From Symbiodinium natans (Eukaryota > Sar > Dinophyceae > Suessiales > Symbiodiniaceae): DNA of 64,000 nucleotides. Within the stretch, counting starts at the first letter, position 1; every line of letters starts with the position of its first letter. This document shows positions 34,181 through 46,539 of the stretch, piece by piece. The notes under the pieces were generated by a model. The model searched no databases. It saw only the letters and a program-made list of their open reading frames with translations, and had not been told where the DNA came from. The stretch is from assembly GCA_905221605.1 (NCBI GenBank), contig CAJNDS010002254.1:62001-126000 (forward strand), given 5' to 3'. Both the position numbers and the translations under genes were made by a program.

Positions 34181-35125
34181 TCAGTAAGTTTGTGGTCCTT
34201 TGAGGCAGTCGGTCGTCGCAAGCAAACTAACTAGGGCCTCTACGATCTCCGAAAAACCGAGAACCTTCCCGAACAGGTTGCACCACCCCCTACGCCAGCG
34301 GCGAACCGCATTTTCTGCTTGATCCTTAGACATGTCTGGCGCAAGTCGGCCTCTCCATCGACTTTCCATTTCTTTGAGCGGCAGTTTGGCCCTAAGCGTG
34401 AACCATGGAGCCTTCTCACACCCGTAGTCGTTCATAAGCAGGATCTGCGGAAGCTCGGCGGGCTGGACCTGCTCCCAGAAGTCCAAGACTATCTCCTCGT
34501 ATGCTCCCGGAGGCATCTGCCCTACCGTGTCAACGATTTGCCGCAGCTTGTCTACACGGGGTTTCCACTGCGGGTCGGGCAACTCAAAGACTGCATCGGC
34601 ATCTGCGAAGTACTGAAATGCCGGAGGCCCAAATCCCAGAACCTCTCTCAATGTCTCGGCAGTGTAGTGCAATGACTTGGGCAATCTTGCGATACTGAGC
34701 TCGATAAACTGCATCGGGTCCACTTTTCTTGCGAGTGCCTCGTTCAGCAGCACAGTCAAGGTAGATTTGCCTGTGCCGGGAGCCAAAGCTACCAAAGTTG
34801 TTCTCTTTGACAATGCTGCGAAGCGCTTGCTCAATCTAAAGTAGCGCGCCAGCTCCTCAGATCCTGTTGTCTCTGGTTCTTCATCTTTCAAAATGACCGT
34901 CTCAGCAGAAGTTACGTTCCCATCTCCAATTCGAGTCTTATGAGGGTTGTTCCTTGTTCCACGCATGCCAATTAGGACCCCTTGCGCTTCGCCCTTGTGT
35001 GAGCCTTGCCTGCTCTTGCGCGCGCGAGGTTTTCTTAACATTTGGGCTTTCAGTTTTGTTGAAGCATCCCGAACAACAAGCTGGCGCAAAGCTTGCGGGG
35101 CTCGCTCTTGTGCAAGCTTGTGCAT
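34181..35125 (-). CDS. P-loop NTPase-like ORF, copy 2
   Basis: A 314-residue frame, same Walker A and C-terminal body as copy 1, offset 2,026 bp. Its unique N-terminus (MHKLAQERAPQALRQLVVRD..., basic, with SRQGSHKGEAQG) differs completely from copy 1, so the duplication breakpoint lies just 5' of ETTGSEEL. At the 3' end the copies diverge at GKVLGFSEIVEALVSL. The shared flank begins beyond it, at about 34,040-34,200 against 31,975-32,180. Function unknown; conservation of the frame in both copies is the only support. Confidence 0.5.
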   Translation of the reverse strand: MHKLAQERAPQALRQLVVRDASTKLKAQMLRKPRARKSRQGSHKGEAQGVLIGMRGTRNNPHKTRIGDGNVTSAETVILKDEEPETTGSEELARYFRLSKRFAALSKRTTLVALAPGTGKSTLTVLLNEALARKVDPMQFIELSIARLPKSLHYTAETLREVLGFGPPAFQYFADADAVFELPDPQWKPRVDKLRQIVDTVGQMPPGAYEEIVLDFWEQVQPAELPQILLMNDYGCEKAPWFTLRAKLPLKEMESRWRGRLAPDMSKDQAENAVRRWRRGWCNLFGKVLGFSEIVEALVSLLATTDCLKGPQTY

Positions 35126-35199
35126 GCTCGAAGGGTGTGTGCGTGACTGAAGACCGAGATTTCGCGAATCGCCCTCATTATCATCATGTCACAAGAGCC

Positions 35200-38100
35200 T
35201 GCCAAAAAGAACAACCCTCTCATGGATCGTGTCTGACACTCCTCACTCTGACCTGCAGATTGTTTCCCAAGGACAATGCAGCACAAGTCTGGGCGAAGGG
35301 GTGCCGTCGACTGGGCCAAGAGCTCCGAGAACTCAGGACATCGGCCGCACCAAAGAAACGTCTCCGAACCGGACAAGAACAGGCCACAAAGAGCTGCCTT
35401 TGAGGTGCCTGAACCAGCCTAGACACGCGTGGCCTGCGCCGGCAAAGCAGAAGGATCCTCCGGCCTCGCCAGGTGATCCTCAGCTTTTTGGGGATTGTGG
35501 AACCTTCGGTCTTGCGCACCCCACATGGTTCTGGCACAGCCCAGACACCTGGAGACTACAAGCAGATGCAAGTGCTAACCGCGAACGCTTCTCAGCCGCA
35601 CGCAAGATCTCTGGCCCCTTCATCAGCAGAGAAGACTCTCAAAAGGCTTAGGCTTTAGGGAAGCCGTGTTTCCCTAGTGGCTCGCGGGGGCAGCAGACGC
35701 CGCCGTTGCGCCAGACTCAAGAGCCGCTTTTGACGGGGTTGCCAGGGGCATTCGGCGCCCCAGTGGCCCAAGGAGCAGGCTCGGCCCGACTCGGTGCCTT
35801 CTCGAGCCACTTTGCTGCAAGTGCCGGCGAAATCATGTCGGAGGAGGCGAGTTTGCGTGACTTGAACTATACCGCTAGAGACTTTAGCGCGAGAGCTGAA
35901 GAAGAGGCCGCCTCAAGACAGCTTGGAAGCGAGCCTTGGCAGGAAAGCTGCTGGCCCCGAGGCGCCTAAGGCTGCCAGCGCCTGCAACGGGAATGACATG
36001 CACAATGCCGCGCCAAAGGGCGTTCGCAGCTCGCACTTCTCCGCTCCAGGAAGGAGCTCAGAGATGTGCATGAAAGGCACCCGGAAGCAAGTGCGTGTGC
36101 TCCGCCCGGAAAGCCAGCGCGGCCGGCCTGGGCTTGGGGCTGGCGTGGCGAATCATGCACGTCGTTGGCCACGTCGAACATGTCGAACCAGAGCACGTAT
36201 CCCATTCAGAGGCGCCCCAGTCACTTCACTAAAAAAGCTTCAAAACTACTTAGCCGAACACGACGCGGCCCGGATCAAGGTTGCCAGGTTGCCATGCCAT
36301 GCTCGGTTTCTTGATCGACAGGTCGCAGGAGTCTGAGATGGGTCTGAGACTGGCATGAACCTCAAGGCCTCAAGCGCCGCAAATGCCGCAAACGACCGCA
36401 AAGCCCAGGAGTGCACGTCGCGTGGCGCGGAGCGGCGAGACGTTTCGGCTTCAGGCTGCGGACGCTAGCGATGCATGGCGGTCATTGCGATCCCAGTCCC
36501 AAAGGTGGTCGCCCTGCCCGCTGATATGTCAGTTAATGTCAGTTATGATAAGCAAACCTGCGCTGCGTTGGAAGCGCCTGCGCTCCCGAGCACGAGGACT
36601 GATGCTGTGAAGCAATTGGAATGCCGGAAGGGAGCCGCGCAGGCAGCATCAAGGCGCGCGCTGTATGGGCGAGCTGGGCGAATGGAGGCCCACACAAGCT
36701 GCCTTCGCGCACCAAAGCAGTGTCGGTACACGTCCGGGAGAGGCTGAAATGGAGGTTGCTGGCTTCGGGCCCCTCATCTCTAAGTGAGGTCCATGTCAGC
36801 CTTGGTTGTGACGGAGGCAAACGGACCAGCCCCACGAGGAGCTCTGAGCCACACGTAGCCGTACCCGGACAAGCAGACAGGTTCAGATCCTTGCGGACTT
36901 ATCCTTCAAGGATATTGGGACAAGGAATGGCCAATGATTGAGCTCAAGAAGCATGCTATAGACAGCATCCAGTCAGGAACAGGGCGTCTCCGTGTGGAGA
37001 TTGGCCTGACAAGCAAGACCCTGATCCATTCTCGACGGGCGCATCCCTCAACGAGCCTGCGCCGCAGCTTTTCGCGACTGATATCCAGAGCTCTGAGCCG
37101 AAGGCGTGGAACAAGGGTTGAGATACTTGTGGGCTCCTCTTCCAAGGAGAGCAGCAAGGGGTTGAGCTCAAAGATCTTGGGCTTAAAATGGCGTACACAA
37201 GCACGGCCAACACGAGGGTTTCCGAGCCGAGGAACGAGCCTGAGAAGCGAGACGTTGGTCGATTTGCCGAGGCGTGTGCCTCAAAGGCCAACAACTCATC
37301 CAAAGTTATATGTTGCAAGACTCCTTTAAACATCCTTAGTGACCTTGCTTCCCATGGCCCTCTTCTGTCGTTTGCAAAGTGCAGAAAGTTCTTTCCTGAC
37401 GCCAACGAAGCCATCCCATCGCAAGTATGGCAAACCGTTGTCTACAAGCATGTGTATCACATTAGGATGCACGTCTCTTCCTCGGACTATTCTTGCTCCA
37501 AGGCTATCCACTCGAAGCAGTATCCCAGCTCCACCATTCGCCCCTCAACAACGCTTCGAGTTACGCACCCGGGCAGCCTACATGCAACTTAGCAACTTGT
37601 GCTCGTGCGTGGTCATACGCCGCTGCGCGAGAAACATCTGGCAACTGCACACAAATGCACTTGCTGAAGGCGCCTGCGGCGGCAGGATGTCTAATTCCTG
37701 GTTCGGCTGGCTACACTCCAGAAAGAGGCTATCGTGGCATCGACTAATTGTGCACAGTGGACTGGGAGCACTTGCTGAGAAACAGCACGGTGGTGCAGAG
37801 AGGACTCACTCAGGGCCGTCGCAAGCACATATGAGCTGTGGCCAAAAAACCTTTTGAAGTTGCTATTTGTTTTTGAAAGGTTCTCTCACGAGCTCTCGCA
37901 CGGCCTTTAAAGGCCTCTTCGCGAGCTGATGCAAGTGTTTTACAGGGGTTGCACTGACGTGCACTCTTGCGGAAGGGTTCCAGCCCTATCGCGAGCTATC
38001 GTGCACTCTCGCGACCAAAGCACTCTCGCAGAAGCTATCGCGCGCTCGCACACCTCGGACAGCAGCTAATGCGGCCCAGTCATACATCAAACCCCCTCTC

Positions 38101-39830
38101 CTACTCCTTTCATGGATCAATCAGACGCCTCCATGTCTGCTAAGTCACTGATAAGTGCAGAGGCAATGGTTTGAGGAATTGCTTCACAGGAGCACAAGTC
38201 AGAAGTGCTGGATTGCAAGAGCTTGTGCACTGATATCGGCTGGCGGTGCTGGTGGACAGTGTTCCCATCGCTTTACATGGTTTGAGAATCAGCTGCCCAC
38301 GCTTGATGTCTGAAGGTGTCGCTCTGGGAAAATTCAAGGCTATGGCCCACCACAACGTTTCATTAACTTAGGGGTGTCGCTTTTCAGGTGTTCCGACTGG
38401 GACGTGGCAAAAAGGCGCGGCCGATGTCCAGCGGGGGATTGGCGAATGGGTGAGGAGCCAGACGCTGTCCATGCCACGCTGCTCCAGGAGCTTTGTGTCC
38501 TCGCGTGCGGCTTCCGGGCCAGAGCTGCTTTGAGACGCCGCAGTGACGTCGCTGCCTAGCTGGCCAGCCACTGGGGACCTTGCCCGTGAAGCTTCCTCCC
38601 ACAGACTCTCACACACCTGCCTGGCCTCCGGACGCAGCTTGGCATGTCGCTCTAATCCTATAGTCTTGCGCCGCCCTCAGTCACTATAGCTGCTCCTTGG
38701 GCCCATTGTGGCGGAGCCATATGAGGCGTGCAGCGTTCGTGTCCAACCCCTAAGTTGAATGGCTGGAAGTTTCGGCGCTTGCTCATAGAGAAGGTTCGAT
38801 ATTGAGGGAAATACTCTCATTGTTGGCTGGAATTAAGCAGGCGAAGCAGCCTCAAGTCGGTACGTTTTGGGCCGTGACCTGAGTGACTTGGCAAAAGCGT
38901 TTTTTGGATGCACAATCAATACGGATTCACAACGCTCAACAGAGCAACCATCACCTGGATCCCTTGCCAGTGCTTCTAACCGATCTAGCCCACTGCACAC
39001 GTGTACCACCTTCGGGGCGCACGTTGCGCTCGATCTGCTGCCCGAAAGTACACGCCTCGCACGTCTTGATGATGATTCTCAAGATGTTCTGACAAGGCTC
39101 CATCATGGCACACATGTTGGGTAAGCAAGATGCAGAGTTAGCTCTAGTTTCGCTTAAGAAGCTGGATCAAGCGAGTGTGCTCGGTTCGAACGTGCACCTG
39201 TCCCCACAAATTCGGCCACACATGTCTGAGTGGGTCGAAGCAGTGACGCACTTGACCCAAGATGGGGGCCTGGCAAACCCGTAACTCCTATCTGGCGGGC
39301 AGTCTAAGTGAGTACCCGCTCATTGACAGCACCCGCCGGGCAGGAGTGTCATTGACATCGTCAACTTCGCAAGGCAGTATCCTCGACCCAAGAGCAAATG
39401 AGGGCCTACTCTGGTCCTAGTATCTCGGCAACGCGAGGGTCCGCAAAGCAGGTGCCGGCATCAGGAAGCTCCTGCCCTTCGTGGCTCAAGTCTCTGCAAC
39501 ACCCTACGTCCCTCTCTGCGTCGTCAGCACAGCGTCGGAAGCGCACGCATCGCGTGCAATGCCGTAGTGGGAGCCGTCGCTGAGGAGCATCATGGCGGCA
39601 TAGAGTGGACCCAGTGGACTCATGGGCTCTGGCAGACTGAATCGTGGACTGATGCGACGGCTCGCTGCGAACGACAGCTGAAGCTTGCGGCAGGGAAGCT
39701 CTGAGGTCTTCTCTGGGCCGCATGAAAGGGTCATGGGCCTCACAATGTCGCACTTAAGCACCCTTAACTGCACCACCACAATTGGCGAAGGAAGGCCTGA
39801 GCATACTCAAAAAGGCCGACGTTGATGGAG
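35200..39830. other. No gene recognised
   Basis: About 4.6 kb without arrays, inverted-repeat elements or identifiable domains. Open frames on both strands overlap extensively. CTCTCGC-type short direct repeats occur at about 37,880-38,050. Confidence 0.4.
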
Positions 39831-39835
39831 CCCAA

Positions 39836-41520
39836 GGGCCCTAGGCCCTAAACCCTAAACTCTAAACCCATTCGAAGGCCCGGCGCTCGAAAGGTCTGCG
39901 CTTTCCTGCTGGAGCCCCGAGCCCCTACAAAACAGGCCTCTGCTCTTTGTTCGAGAACTTGGAAAGGCCTAAACCCTAAACCCTTAAATGGCACCAAGGT
40001 TGTGGGGGTGGGACGGAGGGGAGGGGGAGCAGAATAATCAAGCTATGGCGATCCCCCCTGCTAAGCTTTGAACTTGCCGCGCACGCCCTCTCAAAAATAG
40101 TGGGGCTTTGGGTTTAGGAGCTGCACAGGGACTTCTCAGCTGCAGGCTGGCGGAGTTCAGGAAGCCAAGTCAAACAACAAACTGCTCTCATCGCTCAGGT
40201 TGTTGGCCTATCAAGGGACCCAGCTATGGCTGAGCTTGAAAGCCGGCACGTTGCTTCTCAGGAGCTTGGCAGTGGGTGCATCTGCATTGCTGTCTCAGCC
40301 TGCGGCACACCACCGAACAACGAACTTGAGCACCGGAAGCTGGGGCTCGGATTGGTGAACAAATTTGGCAAGTCCTCCGAGTTCTCCGAAGTTCGGATGC
40401 TCCTGAGGCTTACACGAGGCGTGCAAGCCTTGCCAGTCTTACACGGCGCGTGTCTTTGTGGCGCCTGACGGGCGGGCACACTGCCAGAGCAAGCTGTGAG
40501 GCTAGGTAGCAGGCAGCAAGTAGCAGCCACGATCGAAGTGCAAACCGGCAGCATCAGAAATCTTCTGCGGCCAGCATCCCGTGTTTCCAGAAACATTGCC
40601 AGCTCAGTATCACAATTGCACGTAGTGCACGTGCGCGATTGGGGGCACTGCCTGAGAGGCAGCAGGGTCCTGCGCGCACTCCTGGCAGCTCTACCAGGCT
40701 GTTGCAGCCATGAGGTGTGGATGGAGAAAGAGCTCGTTTCCTTCGAGATCAGAGAAGGGGAACAAGCAGAGCCAGCAGAACAACAGACCCAGCCACTCCA
40801 TATCACTCGGACGGCCGACGGATCAGCTTAAACTCCGTGCTTTGACCACGCCGCGCTCATGCATGGGGAGCACCTGGGATCCGGAACTTGAAGAAACCTT
40901 TCTCAGAACAACCTGGGCGCCTCCGCCGCACTCTGAAGCAGGGGGGGGAAGGTGACAAGCAGCGCAACCCGCAACATAGGCCTTTCAGCTACTGCTTCTT
41001 GATCCGCCTGTGAAACGGAAGCATGTTGGTTGAAGTTCTGAATGCCGCGGCACGCCGGCACCAAGCTGCAAGCTGCGTCTCTTCTTCTTGCGCAGGTGCG
41101 CGCCGGTGGCAGTTGCGCACGTCACGGCAACTACCCGACGCGGGCGGAACAACATGGTCCAACGGAGGCAAGATTTGTGGAAATCGCTGCAGCTCGCGGC
41201 TAGTGACTGTAGCGACTAGCAGCTAGTGGCTTGGGAGCTGCGGCATTTCGCAGCGGCCGCAGGGTGGCTGGCTCCAGCGGAACTGTTAATGATGTGGTTC
41301 TAACTTTGATAGTATCCATAACACCTTGGCCTCGTCCGTCAGTGGGTCAGGCCCATGCAGGCCGATGCCTGGCAGCGACTTCACCGAACCACAAATACCA
41401 CAAAGCCCCACATCCGAAACCAGCACAACACATTGTGAAGTTCCCCCTCATGCTCACAGTCCTTAATCAAGCTCGCCCTGAGTGGTCCTCCAACTCCCAC
41501 TGCGATGCACCGCCCTAAAA
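39836..41520. other. Short CCCTAAA tracts, then unassigned sequence
   Basis: Telomere-like tracts at about 39,846-39,870 and 39,968-39,990. From 40,100 to 41,520 no domain could be recognised in any frame. Confidence 0.4.
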
Positions 41521-41529
41521 CTGAACAGG

Positions 41530-41575
41530 GGTTTAGGATTTAGGGTTTAGGGTTTAGGGTTTAGGGTTTAGGGTA
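41530..41575. repeat. TTTAGGG array
   Basis: About six telomere-like heptamers. Confidence 0.92.
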
Positions 41576-41798
41576 GTTGCTTGAGTTTCTTCCCTGGCGT
41601 CCCCACGGACGACGACAGAATCGGCAGTGCCATTTCTCGAGTTGTGGGTCGGGGGTGCGGGGTTGCCCTTCTACTTTTTATTGGCAGCTTCAATGTTCTG
41701 AGCTTGAAAACAAGCAAACAGTCTCCCTTAGTGTTCCCTGCAAAATGAAGAGCCCGAATGTCTTCAAGGCAGAAGCACACCCACACACAAGCAAACAT

Positions 41799-42136
41799 CA
41801 TGGGTTCCCCTACTGCCTAAAGTATAGGGTTTAGGGTTCGGGTTTCGGGTTTCGGGTTTCGGGTTTGGGGTTTATGGTTGAGTACCCCTCCTGGGTTCCC
41901 CCCATGATTGTCTATTTAGGGAAAATGGTTCCCCTACTGCCCCCCCTCTATACTTTAGGGTTTAGGGTTTAGGGTTTAGGGTTCGGGTTTCGGGTTTCGG
42001 GTTTCGGGTTTCGGGTTTCGGGTTTCGGGTTTGGGGTTTATGGTTGAGGGCCTCTATACTCTATACTGCCCCTCCTGGGTTCCCCCCATGATTAAGTCTA
42101 TTTGGAACCTAGGGGGGGTAGTATAGAGAGGGGGAG
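41799..42136. repeat. Duplicated block of TTTAGGG/TTTCGGG repeats and family B element
   Basis: A block made of GGTTCCCCTACTGCC, a TATAGGG/TATACTTTAGGG start, TTTAGGG heptamers, TTTCGGG heptamers (4 then 8 copies), TTTGGGGTTTATGGTTGAG and CCCCTCCTGGGTTCCCCCCATGATT occurs twice (about 41,799-41,925 and 41,926-42,095). The right part (42,051-42,132) has inverted ends CCTCTATACT and AGTATAGAG and resembles the element at 5,771. Confidence 0.8.
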
Positions 42137-42309
42137 GAGGGAAACCCATGAAAACAGTAGCAAAAAGTGTTCCATCAGCCGCAGGCCGGCCTGCTTCATG
42201 AGACAGGACGATGCGCCTGCAGGTGGTGTTACTTTCTCTTTCCATCTACTGGTATCTGTCTATCTCTCTCTCTCTCTCTCTGTACTGCTCGTTGTTTCTT
42301 CTGCGGGGC

Positions 42310-42462
42310 CTGGCTCACCTCCAAGAGGCTCGACTTTCAAACCCCTTGCTACATGTCGAGGAAGCTTTGCAAAGGGCTTTGGAGGACTCATATCTTGAGC
42401 TGTTCGGTGCCTTCGGCACAGCTGTCCGGGCAGCCCCGGCAGCCCAAGCAGCATTGGCTTGA
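42310..42462 (+). CDS. Exon-like island, plus strand, terminal
   Basis: The plus frame reads LAHLQEARLSNPLLHVEEAL, then QRALEDSYLELFGAFGTAVR and AAPAAQAALA, followed by TGA. It has amphipathic-helix character and a third-position bias like the confirmed genes. A CT-rich tract precedes it (42,258-42,300), as expected upstream of an acceptor. No family is recognised. A family C element begins 55 bp downstream. Confidence 0.4.
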   Translation: MAHLQEARLSNPLLHVEEALQRALEDSYLELFGAFGTAVRAAPAAQAALA

Positions 42463-42517
42463 AGGCGGTCGGGCACCTCAGGCCACGAGAGCGCTGCAAA
42501 AAAGGAAGAAACGATGT

Positions 42518-42636
42518 GGGGGTTTCCGAAATGCGGGGGGGGGGGGCGTGGGTGGGTGGGTACCTTTTGGGCCCCCGTTTAAGAGGATTCTTTTCGATTT
42601 GGGGTATAAACGGGTACCCCTATTTTCCGAAATGCC
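42518..42636. mobile_element. Inverted-repeat element, family C
   Basis: The arms GGGGGTTTCCGAAATGCGGGG and CCCCTATTTTCCGAAATGCCC are inverted. The interior GGGTACCTTTTGGGCCCCC, GGATTCTTTTCGATTTGGGG matches the order seen at 55,061 and 4,503. Confidence 0.78.
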
Positions 42637-42845
42637 CATGCAAGCACATAAAGAAAGAGAGAGAGAGAGAGGAAAAAAATAAAATAAAAATTTGTGGGCA
42701 AGGAGGATGGGCTGAGGTCTGAGTTGCCTGCCCATCCATGGCGCCAGGCGACATCTTCTCTCTACGGCTTCAAAAGAGACATTTTCACAGCTTTCGTTTT
42801 GTGATTCCAGCTCCGAGTCTACGGCTTTCTGGCATGTTCGGTCCA

Positions 42846-42960
42846 TCAGATCTGTTCTGCAGCCAGCAGGTGGCGACTCTCAACCTTTGGCAGCTCGGCT
42901 TTGACAGCGTCTTCGTCTACACATGTCGCTTGCTCGATGGCACTTTGGAAAACAGTGTGG
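42846..42960 (-). CDS. Exon-like island, minus strand, terminal
   Basis: The minus frame reads SAIEQATCVDEDAVKAELPK, then VESRHLLAAEQI and TGA. Composition is typical of a soluble protein. The upstream boundary is unknown and the protein is not recognised. Confidence 0.35.
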
Positions 42961-43124
42961 ACTGAAACCAACCCAGGACCCAACAGCTGCGATGGAGACC
43001 CGTCGAAAGCAAGCGCTACATCAAGGCCACATCTCGGGATTAAATTACGCAGCCGTTCAGCACGCACGAAGCTTCCACAGCATTTGCATACACAAATTAC
43101 ATGAACTTTCTTTCGTAGGGTCTG

Positions 43125-43300
43125 TCTGTCCCTCGCGCTCTCTGTGTCTCTCGCTCGCTCGCTCTATCTCTCTCCCCCTCTCTCCCTCTCTCCCTCTCTC
43201 TCTGTCTGTCCGTCGTGCCACTTTATGTAATACCATCAGCTCACCATCATCCTCATCATGATCACCATGATCATCAGCAGCATACAGCATACTCATCATC
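43125..43300. repeat. CT-rich and ATC-rich simple repeats
   Basis: A pyrimidine tract (CTCTCTCC units) runs at about 43,135-43,206, followed by imperfect CATCAT repeats at about 43,230-43,305. Confidence 0.85.
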
Positions 43301-43500
43301 AACACATGTTTCCAGCGGCCCGGGCAGCTTGTTGGGGGGCACCAGCAAAGAACCTGAACGCGCACGACCTGCTAGCATCGCCACAACTCTAAGCCTCACC
43401 TCATGGAGCTGCTCCAGAAGAGCGACTGACCGGCACAGTTGAGAGACGCGAACTTGGGCATGCCATTTTCCACCATTTTCCCTACCAAGGCAACATATGA

Positions 43501-43599
43501 GGGTTTTACGAAGATACGGGACCCTACAGTAGCCCCCCAAATCGGAGAACTCCGCGATAAGAAGGACCCCAATAAGGTACCCCCGATTTCGGAAACCCT
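43501..43599. mobile_element. Inverted-repeat element, family C
   Basis: GGGTTTTACGAAGATACGGG at the left pairs with CCCCCGATTTCGGAAACCC at the right. AAGGACCCCAATAAGGTACC near the right end is nearly the same as in the 58,526 copy. Confidence 0.8.
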
Positions 43600-44380
43600 G
43601 AGATGACAGTCCTGAACCCTTAAGCTAAACCAGGTAAATGAAATAAACTACAGGTATTCAATAAATACATAATAGTTGAACATTGACATCTTGGATATTT
43701 TGAAAATTTATGAATACGAGAGATGCCAAACAAGACAAAACAGCAAAAATGGGCCTCCCAATCTCCCCGGACTCTTCTCTTGTGAAGGAATCTTAAATTC
43801 GCTCGCCCGGCGCCCTCTCCCCCAATGATTCTGTATCACACGCAAGGGGAATCATTTTCGGCGTAATCCACAGCTCCCAAGTCTGGAAGTGACGAGTCAT
43901 CCAACTCACTGGCCTGACGCAACATGCTCCCAGCGAATGCTTAATCCGACTGACTGGAGGGGTTTAGTTGGGGTGAACCGACCTCTAAAGCACTTGTTCG
44001 GTTTTTGACTGTTGTAGCTGCGCGGTTTTCTACTCTATGCATTTGAGACGTCGGCTGAATAAAGCTTGAACTCAGAAGATCGCTGCCAACCTCGTCTAGA
44101 CCTGAAACCTCGTCTAGTATCCTCACGTAGAGGCCTCAATTGATTCAACTCAACCGCAGCGATCGTCCCAAACACCCTTCGCCCCAATCCCTCAATCCGA
44201 AATCATTAACTACATGCAAAAAGCCCATTCACCTTGGACCATCTCTGCCATGGGTGGAACGCCTCCATTCAGCTTAGCCCCATGAAGCCCTAAACCCTCA
44301 ACCACGCACGCAGTTTGCGTGCAAGGTTGATTCCCACAGAGCATCCCGAAGTCGCCACTTCAAGGGCCCCCCAGCCTGAA
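43600..44380. other. No gene recognised
   Basis: AT-richer unique sequence. No array, no inverted-repeat element and no domain. Confidence 0.4.
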
Positions 44381-44850
44381 CCTGACTCCTAGTCCTACAA
44401 GCCCTCATAGGGCTGTTCCCCGGCGACCGTGCCTCTTTTTGCTGGATCGATCGATTGAAGGTTCCCCGATGACCGTGCCTCTTTTGGGCTCCTGCGAGCC
44501 TGTGCTGAATGTTTACTGTTGACCAGAAGCAACCCAGACACCTGTGGACGGCGTTTCCTCCGGGCACCGACGTGATCATCCAAGGCTGCGACCGAAGATG
44601 CGATTGCATTGTGACTGCGCTGCCGTATGCTGCCGTGCACCTCTGGATCTCATACCGTGCAAGGACTTGAAAAGTTCCCTGCCTTCAACGGTCTCCACGG
44701 AACTGTGGAGGGATTGAACAAGGAAATCGGACGCCGGGTGCTCAGCGCAAAGCGTACGTAACCCGGCCCGGGAGAGAAGAGTCAAAGACCAAACGAGCAA
44801 AACGGCTGAAAACTCACCGGTGACCGTGCCTTTTTTTGGGCTCCTGGGCC
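44335..44850. repeat. Dispersed module with TGACCGTGCCTCTTTT
   Basis: GTTCCCC(G)GATGACCGTGCCTC and GGGCTCCTG recur at about 44,415, 44,460 and 44,815. The same module appears inverted at about 46,560, 46,640 and 46,905 (GGCACGGTCACCGGGGAAC). A companion segment TCCCGAAGNCGCCACTTCAA occurs at 44,345 and 46,219. Confidence 0.7.
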
Positions 44851-44859
44851 GCTCCAGAG

Positions 44860-46000
44860 TGACTGGGCCTGCTGTTTCTTAATGTTTTGCGATTCTCTGG
44901 GTGGGTGGGATTTTTTCTAGAGGGCTCTACCAGAGATTGCTTGCTTTTTCCTGTACCCTAAACCGTAAATTGCTTTTTTGATCCTTTGTATTATTTTTCC
45001 GGCAGCCCTCCTGCGCGCCTAGAAAAGATCCATCAGGCTTCGACCCGCACGCCTACCGCCCCAAAAATATATGTAGTCCACCCAGCCCCGTCAATTGGTT
45101 TTACGACTACGCTCCTGGTCTCCTTGCAGGGTTTAGTTAGGGTTTGCTGGCTCGAATCTTGGGCCGAGGTTTCCCAAGTTCAAAAACCCTAAACTCTAAG
45201 CATCCCTGAGCCCTAATCTTGCTTGAGGGCTCAACGTCGGGATGCTTACCACTCCCCGGCTCGTTGAAAGCTTCGGGCAGATCAGCTATCTACCTCCCGA
45301 ATCCATATCCTCATCTAGGTTTGCTGGCTTCCTGTTCTTGTTTATCTCATTCCGGGTTTAGGGATTCGGATTTAGGGTTTAGAGCCTGAAGCCCTTTGAC
45401 TGGAGGAACCAAAGAATTGCATTTGTGTTTTTTCAATTGCCAAATCCTATAGGCACCCGAAATCCTGAGCCACGCATCCCACCCACAGGCCTCGCGGAAA
45501 TAATTCCGCGGGCCGAAGCCCGTGGCTCCGTCCACGGCAAAGTACGCCTCGGCTCAACCAACGTGCTCGGGTTTATGCTAGGCTTTCGACCCTAAGCCCT
45601 ATCAGCGCTGAGGGGCTAGGAACCAGGTTCAAGTTTAGAGTCCAGCCGACACACCTCCCCGCCCCCCCGAAACTTGACCACCCTATCCCGTAAACCCGAA
45701 TCGCTGAACCCCCAAGTTCCTGGATCCTGTAGTCGTGGATTGGGGGCGAAGCCCACCACTCGTCACTGTCCGGACGGTGGAGCATGATGATGCGGGCGCC
45801 TTCGGGGCTTGGGGTTAGCGCCCGAAAACCCTGAAACCCAAACACCCTGAAACCCGAAAACCCATAACTAGCGACACCCTAAGCCCCAAAAGCCGACAGA
45901 AGACCCATAAAGCCCAAACCCTAAACCCAGTCGTTGAGGCAAACCAAGTCTCGAGCTTCGGCAGAGAAAAAAAAACGGTTTTGTGGCATCTGTGTGGTTT
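44860..46000. other. Unassigned, with degenerate telomere-like bases
   Basis: Scattered CCCTAAA/TTTAGGG-like fragments (about 45,185, 45,355, 45,830, 45,910). No coding region is established. Confidence 0.4.
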
Positions 46001-46004
46001 AGGG

Positions 46005-46395
46005 TTTTGGGTTTATAGGGTCAGGGTTTAGGGTTTGGGGTTTAGGGTTTAGGGTTGGTAAGTTAGAAGTCTTACAGCCATGAGGTGGGCCTTGGCTAGC
46101 ACTCCCATGCCGCAACGAATCCTGCCGAGTATCCCAGCACTTGACCCCAATACAGGAGTGCCCACAGGCCCCCGCACAGCATCCCCACTGTGTTCACCCC
46201 ACGAGAATCCGACAGGGTATCCCGAAGACGCCACTTCAAGGGCCCGCGCGCCAGGGATACTCTGGGGGTGCAGGAGGGCTGCCGGATCAAAAAAAACAAA
46301 ACAGGATCAACAAAAAACAGCCGAGGTTTAAGGTCTAGGGGCTTTGGGGTTTAGGGATTAGGGATTAGGGTTTAGGGTTTAGCGATTACAGGGTT
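46005..46395. repeat. Degenerate TTTAGGG tracts flanking a module copy
   Basis: Telomere-like tracts at about 46,005-46,058 and 46,350-46,385 flank the second copy of the TCCCGAAG..CCACTTCAAGGG segment (46,219-46,243). Confidence 0.75.
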
Positions 46396-46539
46396 GAGGT
46401 TGAGGATTTGGGGTTGAGCAGCTCCCGGTCGAGCAATCTCGCAGAGCCACTGTTTCGACTCTACAAAAAAAACACCCACCCATAGAATCCCAAAACATTA
46501 AGACATATAAAGTTTATATGTTTCATCAGCAAGCCCTGT

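Noticed and set aside
45140-45175. GGCTCGAATCTTGGGCC resembling a tRNA T-arm
   Set aside because: No acceptor stem, anticodon arm or D-arm could be folded around it.
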